Positions 47,919 through 59,427 of a DNA stretch of 64,000 bases are shown in pieces (the stretch's first letter is position 1; every line of letters starts with the position of its first letter). The translations under genes were made by a program, and so were the position numbers. Source of the stretch: Dictyophora rubrovolvata (lineage: Eukaryota; Basidiomycota; Agaricomycetes; Phallales; Phallaceae); the NCBI GenBank assembly GCA_029959195.1, contig CP114118.1, positions 2,692,001 to 2,756,000 of the forward strand, written 5' to 3'. Below the pieces are notes generated by a model that made no database searches, had not been told where the DNA came from, and saw only the letters and a list, made by a program, of their open reading frames with translations.

Positions 47919-50407
47919 CTAATACCGCCTCACAACCCCCCTCCTACGTTCTTCCTCCCGGTACTCAAACATAACCTGAGCACCCACAAACAAACAAAAG
48001 CAAGCCAAAGCCAAAGATTGAATTCCTATTGTTAAAAAATGAGCTGACTAGAAAGGAATGTCAGCATGGGGTAATACGTACCTTTGTTAGTGTCAAGAAG
48101 CCGTGAGATCATGTACTTAGTACCATCAATCCCTAATACGAATCCCACTAAGTTGGCTGCCATCATCAACAAGATATTAAATGTCGCTCCGAGAGCGCAA
48201 ACATGGCGATACCACCAACAATCACTGTACTATACCCGATGGAATCAACAACGTGGAATCTGTGTAGGACTTATTGCGCGTCTTACCTTCTCAGAGGGTA
48301 GAATCCATCTCGCCAGAATTTCAGGAAGAATAAAAAGAGTTACCAGCCACCCCCATGCCAGTAATTTAAAAGAAAGGTCATGCCAAAGAGCGACAAATGT
48401 AAAGACAAGGAGAGTCGAAGTTATAGGTCGACTAAATCCTCCAAGTGGGACATAAATGTACCTGCGTAGAGGAATTGAGCTCGATGAATTAACTCGAGTA
48501 GAATATGCATGGGAAAAGTACCGTGTAAGCCATAAATTATAGCTTCGATGCCAACCGCGCCAAAATCCTAAAGCGGAATAATTGTTCGCCATGCAACGAA
48601 CCATGTTTTCAGGGGGGTTTATTCCATCTGTGAGAGCCCATAGGCGAGAAAATCGCCAAAAAATGAGCAGCTAGAAGGGGTAAAAACAACGTCAGTCCTA
48701 TTTCGTATATTATTGATTGCAAATTACCTTCAACCACACAACGATGAGATTCCAAAATCCGATCATACATAATTCCATCGGTGAATCGCCGTACCAAGCA
48801 GCCGTGTCTTTGATAGCCACGACATACATATAATGGAGGATAAACTCCATAGTCAATAGTGTAAAAATGAATCGGATGGCGTATGAAAATACGGCTGGGC
48901 GAGACGTTTCAGAATCATTTAGAGATGGATGCCGAAGCTAACAAAAACGTCAGTTGTGATATGAATTACCATGAAGTCGCCGCACCTGCCATATGAAGTC
49001 ATTGAACGTTATAATCGGTCCTCCAATAAAGAGAGGGGTATATAGGGTATACGTGATGTAATTAGTGAAGCTGTAGAGCTCGAGGTCATGTGGGATGCTT
49101 GAGCGGGATTTTGAGGATGATAGCTTGGACATCTAGTTAGAAGCTTTTAAACGCTAAGAGTCTGAGAATCACGAGTAAGATATTACCTCGACGGTGTGGG
49201 GTGTACTCCGTGATGCCCAGTAATAATCCATGTTAAACGAGAGCAGCCGCAGTATGGTTATGTTGAACGTTACTTCCCATCGTGAATAAAAGCCAGGAAA
49301 TTTATCCTAACAAATAAAATCTTAGTATGTGTAACCAATCATGTTCCGGATGGGAAAAACATACCATATAGTTTAGAGAGGGATGTATATTAGCGAACCG
49401 GTAACCATCATAGGTCTCATTCAAATAAAGGACGGCGAAATTAAACGCCCATGTCAAAGCTGGACCAAATCTATCAAAGCGATTTCTCGAGCAAAATATT
49501 TGTGCAATGGAATAATTTATTGTTAAAATGGTGGCGATTTTAAGTGTGCTGAATCCATGGAGAAGAATTATAACGGTGATAGAGAAACATGCGAGAAAGG
49601 GTATGCGGTGAAGTTTTGTCGTAGTCGTGGATGATACGCGAGAGAAACGGTTGTATAAACGTGAAGCTAACCACATCGCGAATGCGAGGAAAGTAAGTGG
49701 AATGAGGTTATTCCGGACGACTCGGTATTGACTGTCGCTGTTGTCCTACATTACAAAAGAGTGTCAAAAAGACAAGAGAAACGAGACAACGATGAATTTT
49801 AGGCATTACGTACTACGAGTCGACCAAATATCCAACCACGAGACAATTTCCTTGCATAACGAGGAAAGTTGGGATGGGAAACTATTGTTGATTTGGGTTG
49901 TGGTGAGTATCACACGATGCGCAAAAAAAAGACAAGACAACCGCACGCACCATCGCTCAGCCGCATAGGCAGCCGCACCATTTGGGGAATGACAAGAGCG
50001 AGAACAACGAGATAAAATACAAACTCGGGCGTTTTCCATCTCGACTTTGAAGTGTTGGATGGAAACTTTGACTGTGTCGGCGTCGACACAGACAAGTTCG
50101 TGATTCCTCGCTGACGCCAAGAAGAAGTGAAATACTGAAAGAAAGTGGATGAATTCGAGTGATCAGAAGGAGAAGGCTCTACAACGTTTATTGCCAGATG
50201 TCCATAACGGAGGTCGGTAGGCATAGGTATGTCGATGCGAACCTCGCCGTTCATCATTAGTTGTGTCTTAGGTAAGCAACCAATTTCAATTTTGCTTCCA
50301 CTTGGTTTCTCGCTTTTCTTCGGCTTCAAGATGAGCTTTGTCCAGAGCAAGATTGCTGGCAAAATCTTATTATTGGTAACTTCAAAAGGATGAAGAGTTC
50401 TGTTCAT
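47919..50407 (-). CDS. GUP1: GUP1-like MBOAT acyltransferase
   Basis: A multi-pass ER membrane O-acyltransferase. Yeast Gup1 remodels GPI-anchor lipids and affects glycerol uptake. The N-terminal exon ends [80 protein letters not shown] and [20 protein letters not shown] follow. Then come [34 protein letters not shown] and the MBOAT core: [28 protein letters not shown] and [19 protein letters not shown], in which WHD supplies the catalytic His (about 48,365). Last exons give [20 protein letters not shown] and a basic tail ending RRRGVVRRY at 47919. About ten introns. The start at 50407 is the most upstream ATG of a good frame, but its first about 60 residues are poorly conserved. Confidence 0.93.
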
Positions 50408-50598
50408 TCACAGAATGTCCGTGAATCTGAGACTTTTGCCTCTGCCACATAATCGCGCGGTCATCGTCGTCCTTCCATGCCCGGAAAAGGTGCATTCCCC
50501 GAGGATCATACGGAGCTTACATTACAATCCTCTTTTCGGTAACTACGTCATGACTGGGACCTACTAGTTCTTCCCTACGACAAAAGTCTACTGCTATT
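50408..50598. promoter_or_regulatory. Divergent promoter, GUP1 and the GMC gene
   Basis: 191 bp lie between the divergent start codons. It must hold both promoters. No recognisable operator was found. Confidence 0.4.
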
Positions 50599-52722
50599 AT
50601 GTGGCCTTTTCAGTCGGAGCCAACCCTTGAGCTTGAGAAATTAAGAGACTGTTACGACTACATCATCGTCGGTGAGCTTTTCAGTAAAAGACAAGCATAC
50701 TTCGGTCTCCAATTCCAATTGTTTTAGGTACCGGTTCAGCAGGCTGCGTACTGGCCAGTCGTCTCAGTGAAAATCCCGCCGTTTCAGTTCTAGTAATAGA
50801 AAGAGGAAGACCAGCACTGGACTGGGCATCTCGTGTTCCCTTGTTATCCGCCGATTTTCAGTCAGATGGTTCACGTAGCAGGAAATTTCATTCCACCCCA
50901 CAGTCAGCACTGGATGGTAAACCCACCGAGATTGTCGTTGGAAATGCTTTTGGTGGTTCGTCTAAAATCAACGGCATGATTTACACGAGAGCATTGCCTG
51001 GCCAGTTCAGTGATTGGAAGCTTTTGGGTTGTAAAGGCTGGAGCTATGATGAACTCTACCCGTACTTTTTGAAATCTGAAGGCGCAACAAACAGGACGAC
51101 TACGGAAAACTTTCATAACTTCAAAGGTTCTACTTTTTCTTTTAATATAAACAGTCTTGAATCTCATTTCAAACTAGGAGAATGGAAAAATCATTCTATT
51201 AGTTTAAAAACATGTGTTTTCGCTAGTGCCCACAAGTAGGTTGTCGTCCAAACGTTTTAATATCGTCTGGTAACGACCTTGTTACAGCACTATCCGGGCA
51301 GCCAAAGATCTCGGCTTTCCATACATCTCAGATGTAAACTCACCCCACGAACCAACTTACGGGATTGCCAAGCTTGATCGCAATATTGACAGCAGTGGAC
51401 GACGCTCCGACACAGCCTCTGCATTTCTCCCCGTCTCCGTCCTCACACGTCGGCGAGATAGACTTCACGTATGCACGAACACGTTAGTCACTCGACTCGA
51501 ATTTGAAACCAAGAGAGGAAATCTCGTCGCAAAAGGGGTTGTGATTGAACCGACCAGTCAAACTCGTAGTCTGACGCGTCAAAAAACTGTTTCTGCCACG
51601 AAAGAGATCATACTATGCGCAGGCGCGTTGGGAACCCCGCAGATTCTTATGCTAAGGTATACACTTTTATCTTGTCTTCAGCAAGTGAGTAGCTAAAGTA
51701 ACCCAAATTAGCGGTGTTGGGCCTCGACAACATCTTGAAGACATGGGGGTTGAGGTCAAGAAAGATGTACAAGGAGTCGGGAGCAACTTGGTACGCCACG
51801 CCATCCCATACTGTCAATCAATGCCTCATGTGAGCTAAAGCAAGATCACTTGGGACTTGTGACAGCTTACAACGTTCCTCTCAAAGACTCTCTGATGTGG
51901 ATGCAGAAGGACCGATTGAAAGCTATTCGGGAACTTATCAAGTACCTCATATTCGGCACTGGAATGTTTCTATGTCCTGTGCACGAACTTTCATTATTCG
52001 TCAGCACGGAGCTTCTTTCAGAGAACTGTGAGAATCTTGTCAAGGATCCAACAAGCATAGACAGAAACGATCCCAAATATTTGCCAGACATTGAGTTAAT
52101 GGTATTAGCGGTACGCCACTCTTGCCTTTGTTTCTCTAGTTATGCTCTAAAGAAATGAAAAAAAATTTTTTTTTGATAGTTTGGCGATGGTGAATCGAAA
52201 AAAGCTGCCGAAAAATCTGACGGTCAATTTGCATTGTGTCCCTCACCCGTACGACCATACTCTCGCGGCACAGTACGCCTCAAATCTCAAAACCCACGTG
52301 AAAACCCCATGGTCGACCCAAACTTCCTAGCTGACCCGCGTGATCGCATCGCAGCCCACAAAGGACTGAAATTATGTCTAAAACTCAAAGAACGACTAGC
52401 AGCTAACGGTTACCCGATCAAAGATATCAGTGTTCCCAGCGGAACAAGCCCTAGCGAATTAGACCAGCATATCATGGAATTCGGGCGTTCATTTTACCAT
52501 TATACTTCAACTTGTCGTATGGCTCCGGAGGATGACACCCTTCCCGGTGTTGTCGACGATGAACTTCGAGTTCATGGTATAGAGGGTTTGCGGATTGTTG
52601 ACGCGAGTGTGTTCCCTGGTATTCTTGCGACGCATCTTCAAGCGACGGTGGTAGCTATGGCTGAGAAATGCTCTGATATGCTACAAAGGGATGCTGAGAA
52701 AGGGGTGGATGCGAGATTTTAG
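50599..52722 (+). CDS. GMC oxidoreductase (FAD-dependent alcohol oxidase/dehydrogenase type)
   Basis: An FAD enzyme that would oxidise an alcohol or sugar. The first exon (MWPFQSEPTLELEKLRDCYD) leads into the FAD-binding Rossmann motif YDYIIVGTGSAGCVLASRLS (an intron splits it), then VLVIERG. The GMC signature follows: VVGNAFGGSSKINGMIYTRA (PS00623 type). IILCAGALGTPQILMLSGVG is the second GMC signature (PS00624 type), spliced near 51,655-51,715. The C-terminal part has FGRSFYHYTSTCRMAPEDDT, GVVDDELRVHGIEGLRIVDA and ATHLQATVVAMAEKCSDML. The His in FYHYTSTCRM and the His in ATHLQA are the likely catalytic pair. There is no signal peptide at the chosen start, so it may be intracellular. Aryl-alcohol oxidase, methanol oxidase-like or another group cannot be decided here. 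Confidence 0.9.
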
Positions 52723-53134
52723 TCGAAAAATGAAATTCAGATTAATTTATGTATATTTTGACTTTTTTATCACGTATATATTGAAGGATGATGGGTTCCA
52801 AACGCAAAAATACTGGAGTACCATCGCGGAGGTAAATTAGGCGCTCAAAGGGAGTAGACGCGTCGACGATTGCTCGCCCGAGTTCGCGTCAAAGTTCAGA
52901 GTTTTCAGACTCGTTTCGCTGGATGTCGTACAAGATATATGTCAGTGCATGCTCTGGACTTGAAATGATGATTTTTCACAGTGAGAGTTTTGGGCTGGAA
53001 GAATGCTTAGTATGTCATTGTCGTTCAAATAAAGTTCCGCACTGTTGAACCATTCATCCGCGGCCCCCTTTTGCAGACTCTCTTGTCAAGATCGTAGTGA
53101 ATTCAAAATAACTCGAAGATCACTCACGAGCATT
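52723..53134. other. Intergenic
   Basis: About 410 bp with no supported gene. It holds the GMC 3' UTR and the next promoter. Confidence 0.4.
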
Positions 53135-53862
53135 ATGTCTCAAAATCTCAATCTTCAGCTGGAAAAACCCTCAGCATCGTCGACTGAAACCAATAAAACT
53201 ATGGGCATGTGTACGGCGTGCGGCAGACCCGGATGCTTCTTCCATTACTTTGGGACAGGGCTCTATAATGCTAAATCTGTGGAGGAATTCAAAACTCAAA
53301 TAGTTGGTCTGGTGGGTATTTCACGACCAGCGGATTGAATTGCAATTTGTGATAAGTAAACTTCTTTCCCCCCGCTCCAGATCCGGAACATTTGGGTTGC
53401 TCCTGCCAACTTTTGGCCGTGCGTTTTAGAAGCCGTTCATGAATGCCTTGAAGCTTGTAAACGAACAACAATACCCGTTGGTCCCTTCGTCCAATTTTAC
53501 TACTTTCAACTAGAGGGTAAGTCTCTACCGACCTCTATTATTCTCCATTTGCTATCGGACGACCCGTCCGGCGAGTTAGCACACGACATTACTTGCTTCA
53601 ATTTCTTTTTGACGAGCTTCCTCTTCCCGCAGCTATCCGAGATGAGTTACGTTCCGCGTGCGCCACGATAGGTTTCAACGATTCCAAGTTCAGTCGTGTC
53701 CGACTGGCAAGCTTAAGGCACTGGCTTGAAACACGTTCTCATGAAACGCGGATAGAAATCGGACATAATTTAATGTTGCATAATGGTTCCTTGGAAAGGT
53801 TAACGGTGATTCCTACTGAATCCGGCTTCACGTTGAAATGGTTTGTTCCCGACATGCTGTAA
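53135..53862 (+). CDS. Hypothetical small protein with a Cys-rich N-terminus
   Basis: Three exons (53135-53311, 53381-53516, 53576-53862) join to exactly 600 nt, 199 residues plus stop, with gtgggt...ctccag and gtaagt...gcgag introns. The clean frame through both junctions supports a real gene. Near the start it has MGMCTACGRPGCFFHYFGTG, with C-x2-C-x4-C-x2-H spacing that could bind a metal but matches no finger I know. The middle is helical (VLEAVHECLEACKRTTIP; YLLQFLFDELPLPAAIRDEL) and the end is VIPTESGFTLKWFVPDML. There is no signal peptide or membrane helix. I do not recognise the family. Confidence 0.6.
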
Positions 53863-55027
53863 AGGTTGCATTCTGGTTCCGACGTTGGTATAAAGTTCGT
53901 TTCTAGAGGTAACTGGATTAAATTGGGGTTTTTATGAACTAGTAACTCTTCAAATTCCTGCCTTTCTTTGTAGGTCAAATCTGGAACATGTGCATTCAAC
54001 CTCAGGGTGGCCAGGAACTTGAATAGTAGGGTTTTAAGTTATACGCGTTGAAGCCTCGTCAAAACAGTTTTAATGAGACGGGTGTCTTCACCCTTGCGGG
54101 TTTCGCGTCACAATGAAAGAAAGATTTTTAACCGAGGGTCGATGGTTATTCTGCTGGACCTGCCCTGTATACCAGCGTCGTATATTACTGTCGAAGGAGG
54201 CGTGACGCAGACCCAAACTAACTACTGCTGAAAATCTCCCAGTTTTACGGTGTACAACTCGTTCGTTCGTTGATATATATTTCTTGGACAATATCTTGAT
54301 CATTTATGTTCTAGCCATCGATGTATCAACGAGGATGGAAGTTGTTACTTGACGTTTACAACCCTGTCGTTGATGAAATCCTAATAAGCTTGAATTATAT
54401 TTATGTCCCTCATCTTAATAGAGCTGTGAAACTATTGTATCTATAACTGGACAAGTCGGCAAATGCATTTCCAGTCTCACTTCCAAGTTATCTAATCATG
54501 TGATTCTTGCAATTCTCAAGTTCTGCTGGCTCATATGCATCAATCTCCAACGACGTGCGAAGTTTTTCTCGGGACTAGAGAGTACGTGTGTCTGTTTGTT
54601 TTGAAGTAAATAACTTTTGGGCACATGCACTAAGCCGTCAACTTTTTTCCAGCCTGTTCCAATTTTTTGCAATATAAGCTCGCGTGACTGTTAGGTCACC
54701 TGAGCGCATGAAACCTCATAACGGATACTGACGATCATATGGTTGACGTCGAATTCTGGGACCTGAATTCGAGCAGCAACAGCCGTCGTCGAGACTCAGT
54801 ACTACTCAGTAGCCGAGGTCATCAGGCTGGGGGTTATGTAACCATTCGAAGCCATCCACGTATCCGAAGAGAACATGACCTCAAACGTGATCCACTCCAC
54901 GTTGGCACTGTCGAGAGAAAAAGTGACTGTGAGAGCAATGTATAAAGTCATAGACCATTACTGTACATGGTGGCCTTGAGACGGCCAAATCTTCAAATCT
55001 TAGAGACTCGGGCAAACCACTGCAGGC
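53863..55027. other. Intergenic, no gene supported
   Basis: About 1.16 kb. The frames open at 54088-54303 and 54739-54945 have no family signal or splice context. The promoter of the GH5 gene lies at the right end. Confidence 0.4.
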
Positions 55028-57386
55028 ATGAAATATCGGAATCTCCTCACGTTATTACCTGTAGTTTCCGCGACGTCGGGTCTTTTTGAGCGGATTCCTG
55101 AGCTTAGGTTGACAGGTTTGACGGAGGAACAGCTGGATAGGTTAATCCAGCCTCGTGTTAGTGTTATCGCTGCAAACTCAAGCTGTCCGGCCAATGTCAC
55201 CGCGGCCAATCTCAACGCCACCTTTCCCAAACCGACCTTTCCATCCACACAAGATTTGTTGAAGAGGAATTATTTCGTTGAAAGGTATGTGAGGTATCTT
55301 CTAAGTTATGGGTTTGCTGTAACAAGTTTTGTTTTTTTTGCAGACAAGGCACGAAACTAAACCTCGTCGGAAAAGATTTCCGAATCGTCGGTGCTAATGC
55401 GTATTGGTTAGGTCTGGACGAGAATGTTATGTGCGTATTGCACCACCATTGCCAGCGTTCGTCTCACCAACGCACCTTAAATAGTCCAGACCCGTCGTAT
55501 CCCAGCAAAAGACGAGTTATGGAAGTCATGGGCATTATTTCGGTCAGTACGCCGCACGTGCATCCATAAAGTTATAACCCCAATTTTGTATAGGCAATGA
55601 GAGGCACGACGATTCGAAGTCATACCTTGGGTATCTCAGTTGGCAATCCTCTTAGTATCGAACCATCCTTGGACGTTTTCAATGACGTGGCCTATGAAAG
55701 CATTGACTTTGCTATTTTGGCAGCAAGGATTTACGGAATCAAGGTTAGTGTTCCATGTTCTTTTGTTTCACTTTCATTATAGCTTAAATCTCTCACAGCT
55801 TCTCATTCCTCTTGTCGACAATGTGCGTGTATATTTCGTAACTTAATTTTTTCCGGCTAACACAAAAAATGATCGATTATTAAACGTATAGTATAATTAG
55901 TAAGTGATCGTTCTAATCTATCATCCTGTACGCTCAACTTGAATTCAGCTTCAACGGCGGTAAATACCAATTCATTGGATTCCACGGCATTCCTTTCAAT
56001 GGTACTGGAGCGAACATCACTCCACCAGATGTTGGGGCTTATTTCTACAACACAACTGCAATCGTGGATAGCTTCAAAGTATAATTTCTCATTTCACGTC
56101 ACTGGTTTATTAATACTGACGCTAATCTAGCGTTATATCACACACCATCTGAACGTCAGTCACATAGACAATTACTTTCTTCAAAGTGATCATGCTCATG
56201 ATATTCTTAGCATGTAAATCAGTTCACCGGAATTGCACTGAAAGACGATCCCACCATATTAGGTTACTTGGAATTGTTCTCTTAGCTTCCGTATCTAACA
56301 CATTCATTAGCCTGGGAAACCGGGAACGAACTGTCCGCCGCTCGTTTCGGAGATGGACCTGCCCCTCCCGCTTGGACCAAAGAAGTAGCGCAATTGATAA
56401 AAAATCTAGCTCCCAACCACTTAGTCTGTAAGTTCGGGCTTGAACTTTGGTTTTTTTTCTCATTTGGAAACTAATAGCTGAGCTTAGTGGATGGCTCGTG
56501 TGAGTAATACGCGATCAAAGTCCGTATATCACAACGTTTTATGCATGTTTCTCATCCCAGACGGAATTGACTCCGAGTCGGGAATGTTGGATAATAAAGA
56601 GGTCGACATGTTGTAAGTTGTGGTATTTCTTTATTATTATTTATGTGAACCCCCAATAATCAGCTCGGATCATTTCTGTGTGTGCTACTAATTGAAGACC
56701 TCTTCGACACAACCCTCAAGTTAATCTAGATCCTCTAAACATTACACGGTACACTCAAGGTCGTGACTTGGTAACAGCCGCAGGCAGAAACTACATAGCA
56801 GGAGAATACGATTGGTTAGTGCTACCCAGAAGTATGGTTATCATGACTGACCTTCTATCTCAAATGTAGGACACAATTGGTACGTTTTATTCACATCTAC
56901 GAGGCTTTACCAGATTCTCACAATAAATAGAACGGTGGAGATCCTTTGGAAAATTTCCTCTCTGCTATCGAAAAATCCGGAGTAGGAGATGGTGATATCT
57001 TCTGGTCTTTATTTGGGCACGATGATGAGTGTTGCGAATATGTCGAACATGATGATGGATATTCGTTTTACTATAAGAGGGCTCAGCTATATGACACCCA
57101 AGGAACTATTCTGGTTTGTTGTTCTCTTTTTCTTACAGATCACGATATCTTATTTTTCTGATTACCTGGCAGATCAACCACGCGAACAACATTAACTCGG
57201 CTTTCCGTGAGTATTTCAAACCGATCCACCAGTTGTTTTTTATTGAGCTAACTTGTGTATGACTATATAGTTCCGCAAATATTACCAGAGGTAGCATGCC
57301 CGGCCAAAGTGTTTCCCGCGAATCTAATCCCTCCAAATCTCAACCACACGTGGCTGCAATATTTATATTTTGAAAACAAGTTGTAA
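55028..57386 (+). CDS. Secreted GH5-type glycoside hydrolase (mannanase-like)
   Basis: A secreted TIM-barrel glycosidase, probably acting on beta-mannan or a related beta-glycan. The signal peptide is MKYRNLLTLLPVVSATSG. After an NST-rich linker the domain starts NYFVER / QGTKLNLVGKDFRIVGANAY, then YWLGLDENV. GTTIRSHTLGISVGNPLSIE, ESIDFAILAARIYGIK, LLIPLVDN and YQFIGFHGIPFNGTGANITP follow. LAWETGNELSAARFGDGPAP carries the acid/base Glu in GNE, and NYIAGEYDWTQL carries the nucleophile Glu. Both catalytic residues are therefore present. The end is CPAKVFPANLIPPNLNHTWL to the stop at 57386. About eleven introns, several under 60 bp. Family GH5 is secure. The subfamily and substrate are not. Confidence 0.88.
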
Positions 57387-57704
57387 CTGAGGGTGTCGCG
57401 GTGTCCTATAATACGGGCGAGATGCCTACTGGGTAACATCGCGCGCGGTCCAGCTTAATTGTAAACAGAAATAGCGCATCCGAAGTATTGATTCCGAGGT
57501 TTTGAGGCGAACAGTTGTAGAGACCTCAGAGAGCGTACGCGCGTATTATGAGTACTAAATACAAACAAGATTTGTGATATCGACGGGGCGGGAAGAAAAA
57601 TACAATGCTCTTACACTATAATCCATCTACGTCAAGCGTCAACTGCGCTCCCTTACACTGCTAGACTGTCTTTCAGCTCTTTTAGTTCGAGCTAGCCTTT
57701 CCTT
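57387..57704. other. Intergenic
   Basis: No gene seen between the GH5 stop and the helicase relic. Confidence 0.35.
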
Positions 57705-57895
57705 TCCCTTTCAATGCTGTCTCATCACCAATTGACCCCGTTCAATGCCTATGTCGCGCTTTCGAGATTGAAAAGTCGGGGAATACGTGCGCTTGTTAAG
57801 AGAATTCGAAGTCAAACTGTTGACACAACCAATGGACGAAGATTTACTGGGTTTCGATTTGCGGTTCCGGACGATGGATTCCGAAAGTACGTTTC
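57705..57895 (+). pseudogene. C-terminal fragment of a PIF1-like helicase
   Basis: QLTPFNAYVALSR (from about 57728) and, in the next frame, YVRLLREFEVKLLTQPMDED match the C-terminal end of fungal PIF1-like DNA helicases (the LTPFNVYVALSRS...IRLLRDFDEKL region). The change of frame falls between them near 57775. The rest of the helicase is missing. Multicopy PIF1-like helicases in Agaricomycetes may belong to Helitron-type transposons or to a cellular family; this piece is too short to tell. Confidence 0.72.
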
Positions 57896-58259
57896 AGCAG
57901 AACTCGATTGTCGATTGTCGATTTACAATTTATCCATATTTTCTTTCTACAATAACGACCAACGTAGCTAATGAAGACAACGAATCAATGCATCACATGA
58001 CATATACATACATACTTAATACGACAAAGCTCTGTATGCGTCAAGTATATAATTTTCACCGTTAAGGAGGCGTGGAGTTGAGAAAGCGGGAATCGAATGC
58101 GAGATGTTAAGTACGATTAACTGTAGTGCAGTGTTAGTATAAAATAAGCGCACTGCCAAATATGAATGTACAAACAAGTGTGCATGTGAGACGGAAGCAA
58201 AATCTATGACGGTTGTGAGCCCTTGCTAGTGCTGCCTGCAAGGGAATAAATAAACTCAC

Positions 58260-58680
58260 TCAGAGACATCTAACGCTCAGCCTGGACTGAGCGGGATCGC
58301 GTCCGAGCCGCCTGCGTGGCTTCCCGTGGCCTGTCCCCAACCATCCTTCTGCCCAAGGGCCAATAATTTCCGCTTGGACAGCGGGGAGGTTTTTGATAAC
58401 TACCTCTACGGGAACGGCCAGGGATGTGATTTTGAGTCGTTTCATTAAGAAAGAGGTGATTATGGTCTGTAACAAGAATAAAATTACTGAAACGACCACA
58501 TAGGATATTGCTATACCAATTTTATCTCCGAGGGGGAAGGTCGTATGGGATCTTCTCTTCTAAAGAGGGACGCCAAACTTCAGCAGATCGACAACGAGCC
58601 ATGTACTCACCGGTACAAAGTTGGACATTGGGATCCGGGGATTTGGGGTGGCTGGATCTTCCGGTTTATATCCTTTTTAC
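58260..58680 (-). CDS. 3' exons of the unidentified multicopy membrane-protein family
   Basis: The last exon (about 58551-58260) encodes SHTTFPLGDKIGIAISYVVV, then VSVILFLLQTIITSFLMKRL as a membrane helix, and a basic tail with AEIIGPWAEGWLGTGHGKPR ending at 58260. It follows a 54-bp gtgagt...gtccctctttag intron whose acceptor is identical to that at 28098, where the donor is lost. The upstream exon ends near TGTACCG (about 58609). Further upstream I could not build a convincing start. It may be the tail of a live gene or a better-kept fragment. The family is unrecognised. Confidence 0.45.
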
Positions 58681-59427
58681 AGAAACACTGTAACGAAATG
58701 ACTTTGCGCGCGGCGTGCGCCATACCTAAGAAAACATACTTTAGAGAAATTAACAGCCTTGTAGCCATATTCAGACTTTCACTTCTCCAAAGATATGGCT
58801 AGTGTGAGCTAACTTGCGTACTATGGCTATGAATCGGCTACCGATATTTATCGACTTGTTATGCGTAACGGTCCAGCAACAGGCGCCCTGTTCGGATTTG
58901 AAATGTCACGGATTGATGAAGTTGGCTAGTAATGTAGTCGGCAGTAGCCAGAGAATGGAGCTTTAGAGGCTCAAAAAGGACGAATCCCACATTGGAAGAG
59001 ATGAAAGGTATCGCAGTTGACCGGGAAATTTCCTCATTCGTTCTCTTTTTTTTTCAAAGTTTAATACTTGTGATAATATTATTACTGTACTTTTATTTCA
59101 TTCCGTACGATGGTTTTCATTTGACTCACCTCACCTCGCAAGCAACCAAGATCATACGTTTCTTGCTTCATAATGATTCTTCGAGGATGATGTCCTCAGT
59201 GAAACAAAGTAGGACTCGGACAAGGACAAATGAAGCGATATTTCATGGTTGTTGGTCCGGAACGGGAAGCGTGGACAGTCCCTTGCTCAACGATTAATGG
59301 TGAAAACTTGCATTGTGGACAGACAACTAAGATTACAAGCGGTTCGTTGGGACGACCCTCTGCCTGTCACTACCTTATAAACCACAAGCGTTCGATCCCC
59401 TACCACATCCCCCCCCCCTCCTCCGCC
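58681..59427. other. Unassigned stretch
   Basis: May hold further 5' exons of the minus-strand membrane gene, but no frame is convincing. The methyltransferase promoter lies at the right end, with a C-run near 59410. Confidence 0.3.

Noticed and set aside
58070-58190. Possible minus-strand tRNA (gggaatcgaatgc resembles a B box)
   Set aside because: The A box and a foldable acceptor stem are not convincing; a tRNA covariance search would decide.
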